Shown here: one piece after another, positions 1 through 10,797 of the stretch | Position numbering within the stretch: the stretch's first letter is position 1 | How the letters are laid out: each line of letters begins with the position of its first letter | NCBI RefSeq assembly: GCF_048544455.1 | Contig: NC_133538.1 | Coordinates: 42,692,969-42,756,968, forward strand | Length of the DNA: 64,000 nt | DNA from: Silene latifolia | Lineage: Eukaryota > Streptophyta > Magnoliopsida > Caryophyllales > Caryophyllaceae | Direction of reading: 5' to 3' | Made by a program: the position numbers and the translations under genes | The notes under the pieces: generated by a model | Database searches by the model: none | Seen by the model: only the letters and a program-made list of their open reading frames with translations | What the model was told of the DNA's origin: nothing

Positions 1-487
1 AGTGATGGTTTTTTTTTTTTAAAAACGTTGACAACATTTCACAACCTGGTTTTAAAATCATCCATAAGAATTGTATGACAAAACTGTTAAAACTGATACG
101 GAGTATACTTTATTCATATTTTATTATATATAGTTATTATCTCAATTTCACAAAACTGGTTTTAAAAAAGACTTGATTATGCAATTTTTATCTTTTTTTT
201 TATACGGAGTAGTAATTAAAATTCTAATTTTCTAAACACAAAATTAGGATCCCCTATGAACGTATGATATATTCAATCTTCTTCATACAACAAAATTTAA
301 ACACACGAAACTTCATAAACATGAAGTCAACAAAAAAGACAATAATACTCCCAAGTGAGCTTCCGCGAAATTAAGTGGCAGTTACTTGAAATTGGCCGAC
401 TTTGCAAAATATAGGGAAGTTGCATCCATGACTCCCTTTCTCCGCAAGTCCCCACCTTTTTCCCTTACCTTCCTCACAAAGTCACAC
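1..487. other. AT-rich upstream region, no gene seen
   Basis: I see no convincing coding sequence here. The stretch is AT-rich and has several short homopolymer runs. The short motif TACGGAGTA occurs near 100 and again near 203. It presumably includes the upstream promoter of the EF-hand gene that follows. Confidence 0.4.
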
Positions 488-498
488 CTATATATATT
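488..498 (+). promoter_or_regulatory. Candidate TATA box of the EF-hand gene
   Basis: The run CTATATATATT lies about 75-80 bp upstream of the ATG at 571. The spacing suits a plant TATA box with a short 5' leader. The call rests on sequence and position only. Confidence 0.5.
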
Positions 499-570
499 CC
501 CCTCAACAATATTCACTAATCACATCACAAATTTCTTACAAAAAATTCACACATTATATGTTAACGTAGA

Positions 571-858
571 ATGTCGTCCATAAATAACCCAGAAGATGGC
601 TAATTCGTCGATCATCTACCATTAATGGAGGAAAAACTAGGTGGGGAAGCGTTTGATAGTTTGAAGAAGAATGCAGCTTATATGGGTTTGCAAAATTTAA
701 GTGATAAAGAATTAAGAAATATGATTAAGGAAGGTGATTATGATGGTGATGGTGCAATTAGTCAGATGGAATTCTGTGTTTTAATGTTTAGATCATGTCC
801 TAGATTGATGGAACAAGCTGAAGATTTGCTTCAACAAGAACTTCATTTCTTGTATTAA
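571..858 (+). pseudogene. KIC/PBP1-like EF-hand calcium-binding protein, damaged
   Basis: The frame opened by the ATG at 571 codes for ten residues, meets TAA at 601-603, then continues in the same frame to the stop at 856-858. An internal ATG at 625 would give 77 residues. The protein contains one canonical EF-hand loop (DYDGDGAISQME, residues 38-49 from ATG 625, with Asp at loop positions 1, 3 and 5, Gly 6 and Glu 12), followed by the FCVLMFR segment typical of plant KIC / PINOID-binding protein 1 relatives. Those single-EF-hand proteins bind Ca2+ and modulate a kinesin or a protein kinase. Compared with the family, about 20 residues are missing between the GGE and the FDSLKKNA segments, just before the EF-hand. 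With the stop codon this suggests a pseudogene, although a short protein starting at 625 cannot be excluded. A LINE has inserted about 50 bp after the stop. Confidence 0.72.
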
Positions 859-867
859 TTGTCTTGT

Positions 868-1593
868 TTATTCATTTTTAATGTTCTGGAGTATTTTTTT
901 AGTTGGATATTTTTTTTTTTTTTTTGACAGCTGTAAAAACAGATTGTTACAATTCATGGCCTGACGGGCCAGGCCATGTGCTAGAATATTAAGATGTCTC
1001 GGGATAAAATTAATACATAGAAATAAGCCGAAGTTGCCCCTCATATCTGCCAAGATATCTGCCAGCAAATGATCTTCTTTTTCCACTCCTGCAATTTCAT
1101 TGATAAGTTGAAGACAATCTGATGAAATATCCAGATGTAGTATGCCCTCCGAGGCTGCCCATAAAAGTACATCGCGCATTCCTGATGCCTCCGCTTGGAG
1201 AGCAGCTTCCGCCCTAATTTTCACACTTCGTCGCAAAAGTTCTTGTCCCATCGAATCAACCGCCACCCACCCAAACGCCGCCATATATGTTTTATCCCAG
1301 CTAGCATCCACTTTAACTCTTATCACCGCACAATGATCCTGCCTACCAATTAAGTAAAAAGGATACCCTTCCTTGATCCTCCATCTTACCGTATCCATCC
1401 TTTCCTCTGGGGCTCCCTTCATAAAAGCCCTAAGTTGTCCTCTATCAACCTGCTCATTGAGGATCCGAACCTTTTCCCCAATATTCTCATAGAAAAACTT
1501 CACAATGCTTCGCCAATTCAGCTCCAGGCCATCAAATTTGTTCCTATTCCGAAGGTTCCACAGGCGCCACAAAACAGCCACAAACATTATCAC
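868..1593 (-). pseudogene. LINE ORF2 C-terminus: RNase H-like (RVT_3) domain
   Basis: This frame codes for a plant LINE RNase H region: a VDASW start, the AEASGMRDVLLWA helix, the ISSDCLQLINEI strand and a terminal FIPRHLNILAHGLARQA motif. In plant L1 elements the domain degrades the RNA of the RNA-DNA hybrid. The frame has no stop before the poly(A) tail. It reads five Lys codons from the tail and ends in host flanking DNA at 868-870. It overlaps the preceding zf-RVT frame by four bases, so a frameshift separates them. The first Met of this open frame is not the true protein start. Confidence 0.85.
892..909. repeat. LINE target-site duplication, left copy
   Basis: A TA-T(7)-AGTTGGATA stretch ends directly at the poly-T run that is the LINE tail on the minus strand. 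The same sequence with three more T residues lies at 8417-8437. The pair fits an 18-21 bp TSD from target-primed reverse transcription. Confidence 0.85.
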
Positions 1594-2072
1594 CCCCTTT
1601 CACCCCCCTCTTTACCAGAGAGAAGCTTGATCCAGTCAGTGATACTCAAGGATCCGACATTATCCACCCTGATTCCTAGTTCTGATCCTGCCCAAATTCT
1701 TCTTGCACATTCACCATCTCGAAACAGATGTTGAACTGTTTCCAAACTGCAAGTAGAAACCCCACACATTCCACAGAAAACATCCATTTCCAACTTTCGT
1801 CTAGAAAATTTCATACCATCCGGCATGGTACTGGTAATGATCTTCCACACAAGGATTTTCCATGTATTTGGGATAGGAAGATGCCATAGTCGCTTCCTAC
1901 AGAAATCCTTTCCCCGGCCGCCAATCCTCGAATTATCTTTAAGTGAACCCCTCCTCTGAATATAATCATCAAAAATTAACCCATACCCACTCTTAACTGT
2001 ATAAATCCCGTCCTTAGTGAGCGGCCAAAAGACCTTATCAGTTTGCCATGAATCCCTTAGCTGCATTGCCAA
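1590..2072 (-). pseudogene. LINE ORF2 zf-RVT zinc-binding region
   Basis: This segment includes the tryptophan-rich stretch WPLTKDGIYTVKSGY and a CGMCGVSTCSLETVQHLFRDG motif, with Cys, Cys and His spacing typical of the zf-RVT domain between RT and RNase H in plant LINEs. It follows the RT thumb region by about 45 bp in another frame and continues into the RNase H frame after another shift. It is a piece of the broken ORF2, not a gene of its own. Confidence 0.85.
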
Positions 2073-2117
2073 AATCCGTTCTGAATATTCTTCCTTAAAA
2101 AGTGCCCGGACATACTG

Positions 2118-4346
2118 CTATTTCCACTCACCATTTGGCATAAGGAGTTGCCGCACCTGCAGATTAGCCATGTGAGCCTCATTAAGACCCAGCCAACAAT
2201 CCTTTGGTTCCGGTCTATAGCCCCCAACCCATCTAGCCAGCCATACATTGAGCGTAGAGTTCCTGCCAGGCTTCCACCCAATATTATTCCGAATCATGTG
2301 AAGCCCATGTATAATACTGCGTACCCCCCACGAAGTATCGGAATCCTTGGTTTGACGACTGCTAAGAGAAAAAGTATTTGTCCCAAACACCTTGACACGA
2401 AAAATCTTACAAAACAAGGAAGAGTCGCCGGAAACTAACCGCCATCCATGCTTGGCCAATAGGGCTTGATTTAAATACTCCACATTACGGATTCCTAAGC
2501 CTCCGCCACTTTTAGGAATACTCGGGAAATTTTTACTACACCAGTGAATATTTTTCCCCAATTTACATCCCGTCCACCAAAATTGCGACAAAAGGGAGTT
2601 AATCTTCTTTGCCACACTTACCGGAATTTTGAAAACCGATAGAAAGTAATTTGAGAGGTTTGATAGGACTGATGAAATTAAAGTAAGTCGTCCCGCTGGT
2701 GATAGAAAAATCCCATTCCATGAAGAAATCCGTTTAGTAATGTGTTCCACTAATGAGGTGAATATGTCTTTTTTCGATTCCTGAAATTCTGCCTGTATTC
2801 CAAGGTACTTTCCAATGCCTTTATTGGTCGTAATCATTAAAGTCTTCAACAGATTCTAAACATTCGCTAAAGTAGTATTTGGACTGAAGATGATACCTGA
2901 TTTTGCAGGGTTTATCCTTTGTCCCGAAGCCTCACAGTACTCATTAATAAGGCTCATAAGGTAGGTTACCGTTCCCCCTTTATCTTCAAAGAAGAAAACC
3001 GAGTCGTCATCAAAAAACATATGAGTTAAAGGCCGGACTCCTCGACAAAGCCGAAAACCATGTATCCTTCCAATTTCATGGGCATGGTCAATGTTAATCG
3101 AAAGAACCTCCATGCACAGAATAAACAGGTATGGAGAAAGTGGGTCACCTTGTCGTAACCCACACATCGGACGAAATTAAGGCAGCGGTTTTTCATTAAA
3201 GAGGATTTCATAGCTCACTGTAGTAACACAATTCATAATAAGCTTTACCAGCTTCAGGGGAAAACCAAATTTGAGCAAAACCGATTCCAAGAAATCCCAC
3301 CTAATCATATCATATGCTTTACTCATATCAGCTTTAAAAGCACATCTCCCATGTTTCCCATTGTGAAACTTTGAGATGTTATGTATAGCCTCATGCGCCA
3401 GCAATATATTATCACTAATATTCCTACCCGGTAAAAAAGCGTTTTGGGTTTCACTAACAAGGGCCCCCATAATCTTTGACATCCGATTGGCAATGCATTT
3501 GGTCACAACCCTCATTATCACATTACAGAGGCTTATGGGTCGATAGTCCGAAACCCCTTCCGGTGTATCCATCTTAGGGATCAGCGTAATAAAAGTTCTA
3601 TTTACCTCTTATAAGACCCTACCAGAGTTAAGAATAGACAGTACCGCACTTGTAAACTCATCTTTGATCATAGACCAACACTTTTGATAAAAGCAAGCCG
3701 GAATACCATCCGGGCCAGGAGCTTTAAAAGCACCCATTTGAAACACAGATCCCCGGACCTCTTTGGCTGTGAAAGGTTTATCCAGATGGTCCACCTCATC
3801 ATGTGATACGAAATGGTTAATGTGCGCGAGAACATGATCGAAAGAAGATCTATCCCTTACCTCCAGGCCATCCCATGATGCTCTATAGAGATCCTTGAAA
3901 GTTCTTTGGAATTCACTACATACCATCTCTTCCTCATAACACCATTGCCCAACCTCTCCCTTCAGCCCATGAATATGATTTCGACCTGCCCTACCTTTAA
4001 CCCAGTTGAAGAAGAACTTAGTACATGTATCGCCATCCATCATCCACTTAACCTTTGCCCTCTGTTTCCAAAACATCTTCGCCGCTTTGGGAAACTCCCG
4101 CACCTCCTCATTCACCCTAGAATACTCCTCATCACCTCCTCCCAAACATGCTAAATTCATTCCATGCTCTAATTTTCGATCAAAATCCTCCCATTTTATT
4201 TGCCATTCAGCTTTTTCATCAAGAGTCCACTTTTTAACACTTGTTCTAACTCTTGCCATCTTCCTGACAAGGTAGAAAGCCGGTGACACTCTATCACTTG
4301 TACTCCAAACCTTGCGGACCGTCTCCAAGCAATCCTTATAATCCAA
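2118..4346 (-). pseudogene. LINE ORF2 reverse transcriptase (several broken frames)
   Basis: Four consecutive open segments make up a non-LTR reverse transcriptase. 4346-3609 holds the linker and the FKAPGPDGIPACFYQ motif. 3572-3177 holds the SDYRPISLCN motif, NAFLPGRNISDNILLAHE and the FKADMSKAYDMIRWDFL catalytic block. 3167-2856 has GLRQGDPLSPYLFILCMEVL and the catalytic box, here FFDDDS at about 3017-3000. 2849-2118 holds the thumb and a GRLTLISSVLSN segment. Stops or frameshifts separate the pieces near 3600, 3175 and 2852. In the catalytic box the residue before the two conserved Asp is Asp rather than the usual Ala; both catalytic Asp remain. The enzyme would copy the element RNA at a nicked target. 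Confidence 0.9.
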
Positions 4347-4385
4347 AGCCCAAGCATCAATTTTAAACGATCTTTGTCCCCCACT

Positions 4386-5095
4386 TCATGTAAGATTCAG
4401 ATCAACTTCCATGGGGGCATGATCAGAAATCTGAATAGGATAGTGCTTAATACCCGTATCCGGAAAAAGAGATAACCAGTCCTTAGACCCCATAGCTTTG
4501 TCAAGCCGCTCATAAACCCTTTTATCCCCATGACGATTATTACACCAAGTAAACCGGGGTCCCTTAAAAGGTATATCCACTAACTCATTTCTTATTTTCC
4601 ATAAGCTGAATTCCTCCGCACCATCAATTTTTCTTTGACTTGAACTTAACTTATCACAGCTAAATTCCACTTGATTAAAATCCCCTACCATAAGAAAAGG
4701 GTATTTACATGTATCAAACCATTGTTCTAGATCCATTAAAACGGATGCACGCATACTAAGATTCGGGGCACCATAGAAAACCACAAGATACCATAACCTT
4801 TCGTTATATTTTTCAACTACTAAAATGATAAAATTATTACAAGCCTTAATCAACTTCATCCTTGACTCCTTTCTCCATCCGACCCATAAACCACCCGATG
4901 CCCCCACAGCATCCACCCCAAAATGATTAACAAAACCCGCCGACCTAAAAACAGGGAAAACTTGGCTTGCACTACATTTCGTCTCGATTAAAAACAAGAA
5001 ATCATAAAACTAACTACCTAATAACGCCCTTATTTTAGGAATTGTAGGGGAGAGCATGTTATTTAGGCCCTACAAATTCCATATAGGTCCCATCA
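4386..5095 (-). pseudogene. LINE ORF2 N-terminal AP-type endonuclease
   Basis: The open segment 4997-4386 carries the marks of a LINE apurinic-like endonuclease: FLIETK (metal-binding Glu), the FYGAPN strand, MVGDFNQVEF (catalytic GDFN), FTWCNN, YERLDKAM and the terminal SDHAP motif. The likely ORF2 start lies upstream near 5095, where WNL and GLNN are readable in the same frame, but that part has two in-frame stops. The first codon of the 4997 segment is TTG, so it is not a true start. The endonuclease nicks target DNA to prime reverse transcription. Confidence 0.88.
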
Positions 5096-5227
5096 TGGCG
5101 ATCGAGGAGGTTGTGAAGACCCAACCTCCGCAAAGCCATCCTCATCAGCTGCCCTACCATTGACAGAAGGTTCAGAGGATTCACTAGAATCCAGCATGAT
5201 CACGTCTTCAACATTCACCCTAATTCC

Positions 5228-7809
5228 CTAGTTCATCTGCTTCTCCACCCTCTGATTACCTTGCTCCCAGCGTCCTTTCTTGGCCAAACTCTGTAAGTAT
5301 TTCTTAGCATTATCCAAAGATAACCTAGCTTCCTCAGGAATAATATAGTCCCCAGCTTCCGTACAACACTTCCTTTTTCTTGCAGCAGAGATTGCCTCCT
5401 TGTGTTCATCACGCAAATCAGAGCCATGATAAACATCAGCTAACCCCAAGAAGCCATTAGACGTACTCCCAACAGGTAACGCTGCAATTTGCTTTGATTT
5501 TGCCCCAACTTCTGGTACATCAAAAATTTTTAATCCCAGGTTACGAGAAAACTTCAAACCCTTTACCATCTCCAGCTCCTTTTCATAAGCATCCTGAACC
5601 AATATTTCCAAAGGGACTAAATTAGACGACCCCTCATCAATTTCCTTGCCCTTCCTGAGAATAGCTGCTGAAACTAGAGAGACTTGTCTACTAGCAATCA
5701 ACTCATACCCATTTGAATCCTGTTGCCCAGCTTCAGAGCCACCCTGAATTGCCAGCTGCAGCTCAGTATTAATACCTGAAGAACTATCAAAGGAAATGAT
5801 AATAATCTCCTCAGGCCCCCTTTCAGAAGAAGAATCATTAGACATAAGAGCCTCTTGAGCATTGAACCACTGATTAGCAAGCTATCAGCATCAGGTCCAG
5901 AAGAAGCCTCATCATCAGCATTAGACTCATCCATACCAGTTGTGCCATTATTCACCTCTTCCTCTGCAACCACAGCTAACCCATTCATCTGTCCTAAATC
6001 CTCTTCATACTCCTCATTACCTTGACCTTGACCTTGGCTAGAGCTTTGCCCCACCTGCCTACTCAGAGATCCACCCGGATAATGATACCATGGAGGTAGA
6101 CCCCCCTCAGGTAACTCAAAAGTTTGATTATACCCTCTTTGTTCATCTTCCAACCTTGCTCAATCCATATCCCCTTCTATCCTGTTGGAGATAGCTGCTT
6201 GGATTCTCTCATCCCTATCCACCAACCCACTCAGACTATCATGAGTTGAACAAATAACATATGTATCTTCAGCTTGTAACTGCACCAGAACCCCCTGCTG
6301 CAGCAAATTCAAATCCTCATGCATCTCCATCTCCTCCCCTCCACTATGAAAAGCCTCGTTATTATTGTCCTCTTCAACTAGCCAGCCCCCAGCACTAGGT
6401 AGGCCCCCACCATTAGCATTCTGAATTTCAGAATTCATGTCAACATTCTGAGCAACAGCAGCAGTAGCATCTTCCTGAACATCACCATTTCCCACCCCCT
6501 GAACATCAGTCATGACCACATCTGCAACTCCATTATCCTCAGGACTATTATCAGAGATGATAATCCAATTAGAACTTCCCAGATTAATGCCCTGGCCCTT
6601 GGTTCCATTGCCACTACCACCAGCTCCCATCCCATTTTCAGCACCCCCTATACCTACCTGAAACACCACAAGCCCAGCAAAAGACTGAGTCGTAACTGCA
6701 AAAGACATACCAGGGAGCACTCTCCCCCCTGGAGTGATTCCTAAATCAAAATCAACAGCTCTCTCAGGTGATTCCCACCTTCTCCTTCTCCTTTGCATAC
6801 TCCTTTTATTAGATAACTTCACCCTTGAAGAAAGGAATTTTGTAGTGGAAGAAGTAGCACGCAAATACAGATTAAACATGGTGTGATTGTTGTTAGCCTG
6901 ATACACAGGAAAACCTTTTTCCACAGATTTGTCCAACATGCTGTTGATACTAGTGATCACATTCATCAGAGACTCCCTACACTGAGACCCTCTATGACCA
7001 ATCTTCCCACACTTAACACAATATTTAAAGACTTCCTCATAACGGAACTGCACCCACAACAAATACCCCCCCCCCCCCCTCCCTCCCTCCATAGCCAGGA
7101 AAAAACCAGGCATTAAAGGCTCATTAAGTCTTAGGTAAACTTTCAATCTCAAATAGTCATAGTCTGGTACCAACTCAAAAGGTTCAACATAATATTGGTG
7201 GCTTAGCAACTTACCCGCAATATGAGCCACTTCCATAGTCAGATATTCAAACGGGAGACCACAAACCCGTACAGCCATCTCAGCATAAGGAAACCTCACT
7301 GTGTGTGGAATAGTATCAGGGAACCACTTGGAGAAGGCCATGACAGCTCCATCAATGGTGGCAGTTGTCCTCTGAAGTAACCCCTCCATGTCTTCCTCCT
7401 CAGCATAATGGAAAACATAAACCTCACCCATACGAAAAACAGTAATATCGCCCCTTGTTGTCCACTTCCTCCTTATAACATCATTTGCAATCTCCGCCTC
7501 GAACAAACGGTAATCCACAAGGAAGCCCAAAACACAGCAACCCCAAAACTCCCTTGATTTCCCTAAAGCAGAGGGATCGATATTAATAACCCCCCCAGAG
7601 CGTGGATACCTCCAAATGTTAGCATGAAACGGATTCATAGGTTGGAAAGCCGCATCAGGGAAAGGCCGATGAATGCTCTGATGATTCAGACCAGACTGAT
7701 GACCCTCCATGCCATGCATCTCTGTAGAATAATCATTTCCTCCATTGTTTCCTTCAGAAGCCATACTAATGCCCGTTGATGAAGTATAGTAGAATTTATG
7801 TGAAACCAT
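5228..7809 (-). pseudogene. LINE ORF1 (DUF4283-like / CCHC RNA-binding protein), broken
   Basis: ORF1 starts at ATG 7809 and is open to a TGA at 6162-6160. The same frame resumes at once (6153-5698). A frameshift near 5850-5880 then moves the coding to another frame that ends at 5228. The first part resembles plant LINE ORF1 proteins: a DUF4283-like region at about residues 80-200, then a CCHC zinc knuckle CVKCGKIGHRGSQC at about residues 262-275, then a low-complexity acidic Gly/Asn/Glu region. The protein would bind element RNA and form the RNP. A 14-C homopolymer at 7066-7079 lies inside the coding region and encodes Gly codons just before the knuckle. Confidence 0.85.
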
Positions 7810-8416
7810 ACTAACTTTGTCCTGATTTTTGTGTTGAGATTTTTCTTAGGATTGATTAGATTAACAAAATGAGACGAGTGAGATGAAAAACCCACTACCA
7901 TTTAATCGGGTTTAAATAGGGAAGAAAGAGCAACCTTGATACACGTTACGAATTGGAAGTAGCAAACGACACTTCCAATCAATGCAACCAAATACCCAAT
8001 CAGCTCAGCAATTACTCCTCGAGCCACTCTTGCCTCAACTTCCGCCAATTAAAATTACCAGCACACAATGATTGTGAGAAAACGAAGAGGTGTGCTCGAA
8101 AAATCCCCAATGTAGCTGTAGAATCTAGGGTTACAACCCCCCAATAAAAACCCCCAAAACTAAATGATGAGCTGAAGTGTAATTAAAGATTAATGTAAGA
8201 GAAAAATCTGCAGATGAGAGAGGAGAAATCCCTTTGCATCCCCAATCAAAAGAAAATAGTAGCTGAAACGGAATATGGGGGAATGTAAAAGCACGATTTG
8301 AGAAGCCAAAGAGAATAAAATTAATTAGGGATCTATGATAGGAATAATAATTAAAGCTCTCACAGGAGAGAAAAGCTCTCTTTTAGAGATAGAGAGAGAT
8401 ACTTAAAGTTAGCTAC
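7810..8416 (-). other. LINE 5' untranslated leader
   Basis: This is the region between the LINE 5' end and the ORF1 ATG. On the minus strand it begins with a CT-rich stretch (around 8345-8405), as is usual for plant L1 5' ends, and has no long open frame. Any internal promoter of the element should lie here; no specific box was recognised. Confidence 0.6.
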
Positions 8417-8437
8417 TATTTTTTTTTTAGTTGGATA
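8417..8437. repeat. LINE target-site duplication, right copy
   Basis: The stretch TA-T(10)-AGTTGGATA matches 892-909 apart from three additional T residues. It marks the 5' boundary of the minus-strand LINE. Confidence 0.85.
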
Positions 8438-8595
8438 GTTTACTTAAATTATGATGATTCATTTTCCAACGTTTTTATCTAATAATAATTGATTGAGGCT
8501 TCGAAATTTAGATGTATTTGTGGTTTTATGTTTTCATAATATGGATTAAATTTAACTGAACTATAAGGCCGACATTATGGAGAAAAAGAATTACG

Positions 8596-8808
8596 CATCT
8601 GAGGTAGTACCTCAGACCTTGTAGTTTTTGAGCATATACACATTTTTTCTGAGAATATTACCATTTATAAATATAATTTTTTAGCAATATTATATTTTTT
8701 TAGTGTAATGTTTTAGTAAATGTGCTCAAAAACTTTATACTAAAGCAGAACTCAAAAAATTTAAAATAAAACTCAGAAAATCAATAATAAGAGGTACTAC
8801 CTCAGATG
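8596..8808. mobile_element. Small MITE-like element with inverted ends
   Basis: The left end CATCTGAGGTAGTACCTC (8596-8613) is the exact inverse complement of GAGGTACTACCTCAGATG (8791-8808). The 213-bp unit is AT-rich and non-coding. Each terminus is itself nearly palindromic (GAGGTA.TACCTC). The superfamily was not determined because no clean TSD is visible, although similar GACATTATG-containing flanks occur at about 8570 and 8826. Confidence 0.65.
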
Positions 8809-8839
8809 TATAGTCTATGAACTGGACATTATGAGATGG

Positions 8840-8851
8840 TAGAATTATGTT
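8840..8851. repeat. SINE target-site duplication, copy 1
   Basis: TAGAATTATGTT is repeated without mismatch at 9046-9057. The two copies bracket the SINE. Confidence 0.85.
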
Positions 8852-9045
8852 TTTTATTTTTTGGGGCAAACCGGGGTGTCCACCGTCGACAACAGTGTAT
8901 AATTCCCTCGCCGCTGGTGCTCTCACGAAGAGGTAAATGGCTGGCCAAAGAGTTCGCTCTATTCTCATGGGCAGGAATCGAACCCCTGACTTCATGGATA
9001 AGGGATGAGGTGAGGAACAACCACACCAAATTTTAACATGCAGGC
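8852..9045 (-). mobile_element. tRNA-derived SINE
   Basis: On the minus strand the element contains a pol III B-box-like GGTTCGATTCC (near 8967-8978) and, upstream, a TGGTGTGGTTG segment that could be an A-box. It ends in an A-rich tail (the T-rich run from 8852). The length of about 194 bp and the perfect 12-bp TSD (8840-8851 and 9046-9057) suit a plant SINE. The element encodes no protein and would depend on LINE enzymes. The family name is not assigned. Confidence 0.82.
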
Positions 9046-9057
9046 TAGAATTATGTT
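9046..9057. repeat. SINE target-site duplication, copy 2
   Basis: TAGAATTATGTT, identical to 8840-8851. Confidence 0.85.
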
Positions 9058-10797
9058 AACATGCATGTTGCCCATCATAGCAAATTTTTAGCCAACTTTT
9101 TTGCGACAAATAGCGAGGCATGTCACTCTAATCCGCAAATAATTACGTTTTCAGTAAGTCTTGCTTATAACTATAGTAAGTTAAAATACTTTAATGTGGG
9201 GTGATATGCATCTATCACCTAAAAAAAGGGTTAGTTTAGATAGCTTTACAATCCTGTTGTAAATTATTCTTATTTACACCCGATGTAAACAAGAATTGTG
9301 AATCACGCAAACATAAACTAGAGAAAATTGACTGTCAAAACCAATGAAAACATAAACGTTACCTAAAACATTGTAATTATGATTTTTAGTTTATTTATAG
9401 GATCTTATGATTCTATGTTTAACTCAAGTCACCTCATTGATACATAGTCGAATCATATTCCTAACAACACTGAGTCTCTCAGTCAACTCTTCATTTGAAG
9501 TACTCTCTCTGCCCCAGTTATTTATTTACTTATTCTATTTTTGTGTGTTTCACTTTTTTGTTTACCTTTCTAATGTGGAAAAGTTTTTCATAAGTTACTT
9601 AGTCATTCACTTCCCCTTTGGGCGGAAGTGATAGATAACCCCTCACTACTTTGCTTACTAGTGAAATTCACCCCCTTAACTTTGCCTTGTAGTATTTTAC
9701 CTCTTAACTTTGCTATTAGGTGAAGTCAAACCCCTCTCCATCTCCAACCAAAATCTCACCAAAAATTCAATATCTCATTAATATCTCACATCTTGTTATA
9801 ACTCAAATAGTATAAAAATACTATCTATCATTATAATACGTATTTGTGTAATGTATTCTACTATCAAATACATACGATTCCAACACTACCCCATTCTTAT
9901 TTTCCTTACTTCTTTGACTTGTGTTTTCCTCTTACCTGCAAATCCCACTGCCACTCCTCTTACTTACCTCCAAAATAACCCAATTAATTCCACCCAACCT
10001 CAACGCTCAAAATCTCAACTTTTTTTTCCGTCAATCTCTTGCTCTATGAAATTTCTTGATCATTCTCAAATTTATGTCTTTATCTTGCTAGTGTAGTAAT
10101 ATAATGTTTGAGTTGAAATCAACCAAAAAAAGCGATTTGCTTATCCGAAAAACATGAATTCAGCTGATTTATGTTGCCCAAACTTGTACGGTGCAGAAAG
10201 AACGATAGATTATTTCTCTGTCCGGCTCAGATTTCTCTCTCTTGTTTTGATGCATAAGAGATTAATAGATTTAAGTTAATAAATTTGGTATGTAGCTTAG
10301 TTTATTAGGGGGAGTATGATTGTCCTTTTAAGATCTGATTGTTCGTTTGGTTATTATTTGTGATTTATCTGAGATTCTATACTGATAAGCACTATTAGAT
10401 TAGTGGTACAGATTTGTTATATAAGCAAGTACTATTATCATTTTACAAATATGTGCATCTGAACTCGTCGTGGACAATGCTGACAAATCATTTAGCTCAA
10501 TGTACAAATATGAGGTATTGATCGTATAAAATCTATCAATTGAACCAATTTGCTACTATGAGTTGTCGGGGTTTGTGCTCTATCCTACTATTCTATAAGA
10601 AATAAATAAATTTCAATGGCTTTGTTATTGAAAGGTATCACAAAATCCTAATAAAATTTGTATACAAACTAAATAAAATAAGCAATGCTGCATAGAAATG
10701 TCTAAAATAACAACTCGTTTTTGACCAAGCAGAAACCCAGCTAAGCTAAGTTGAAGATCAAGTACAAGTATACTCTCACTGTTAAAGATCAAGTATA
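9058..10797. other. Intergenic, no gene recognised
   Basis: This is AT-rich sequence without a convincing reading frame. Between about 9635 and 9760 a C-rich stretch repeats variants of CTTAACTTTGC at intervals, which looks like part of a dispersed plant repeat. The small open frames show no recognisable motif. The right part (about 10700-10797) is the 3' flank of the MULE transposase gene. Confidence 0.4.

Larger units (their letters stand above)
910..8416 (-). mobile_element. Full-length L1-type LINE retrotransposon (non-LTR), mutated
   Basis: On the minus strand the element runs from a pyrimidine-rich 5' leader (about 8416-7810), through ORF1 with a CCHC knuckle (7809-5228), to ORF2 with AP endonuclease, reverse transcriptase, zf-RVT and RNase H regions (about 5095-868). 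It ends in a poly(A) tail, seen as the T run 910-925. A TSD of about 18-21 bp flanks it (892-909 and 8417-8437). The length of about 7.5 kb suits a complete plant L1. ORF1 has one nonsense codon and one frameshift, and ORF2 has several, so this copy cannot move by itself. Confidence 0.9.

Noticed and set aside
9635-9760. C-rich repeated phrases as a small gene or MITE
   Set aside because: No inverted ends, TSD or coding potential could be shown; left as a possible dispersed repeat.
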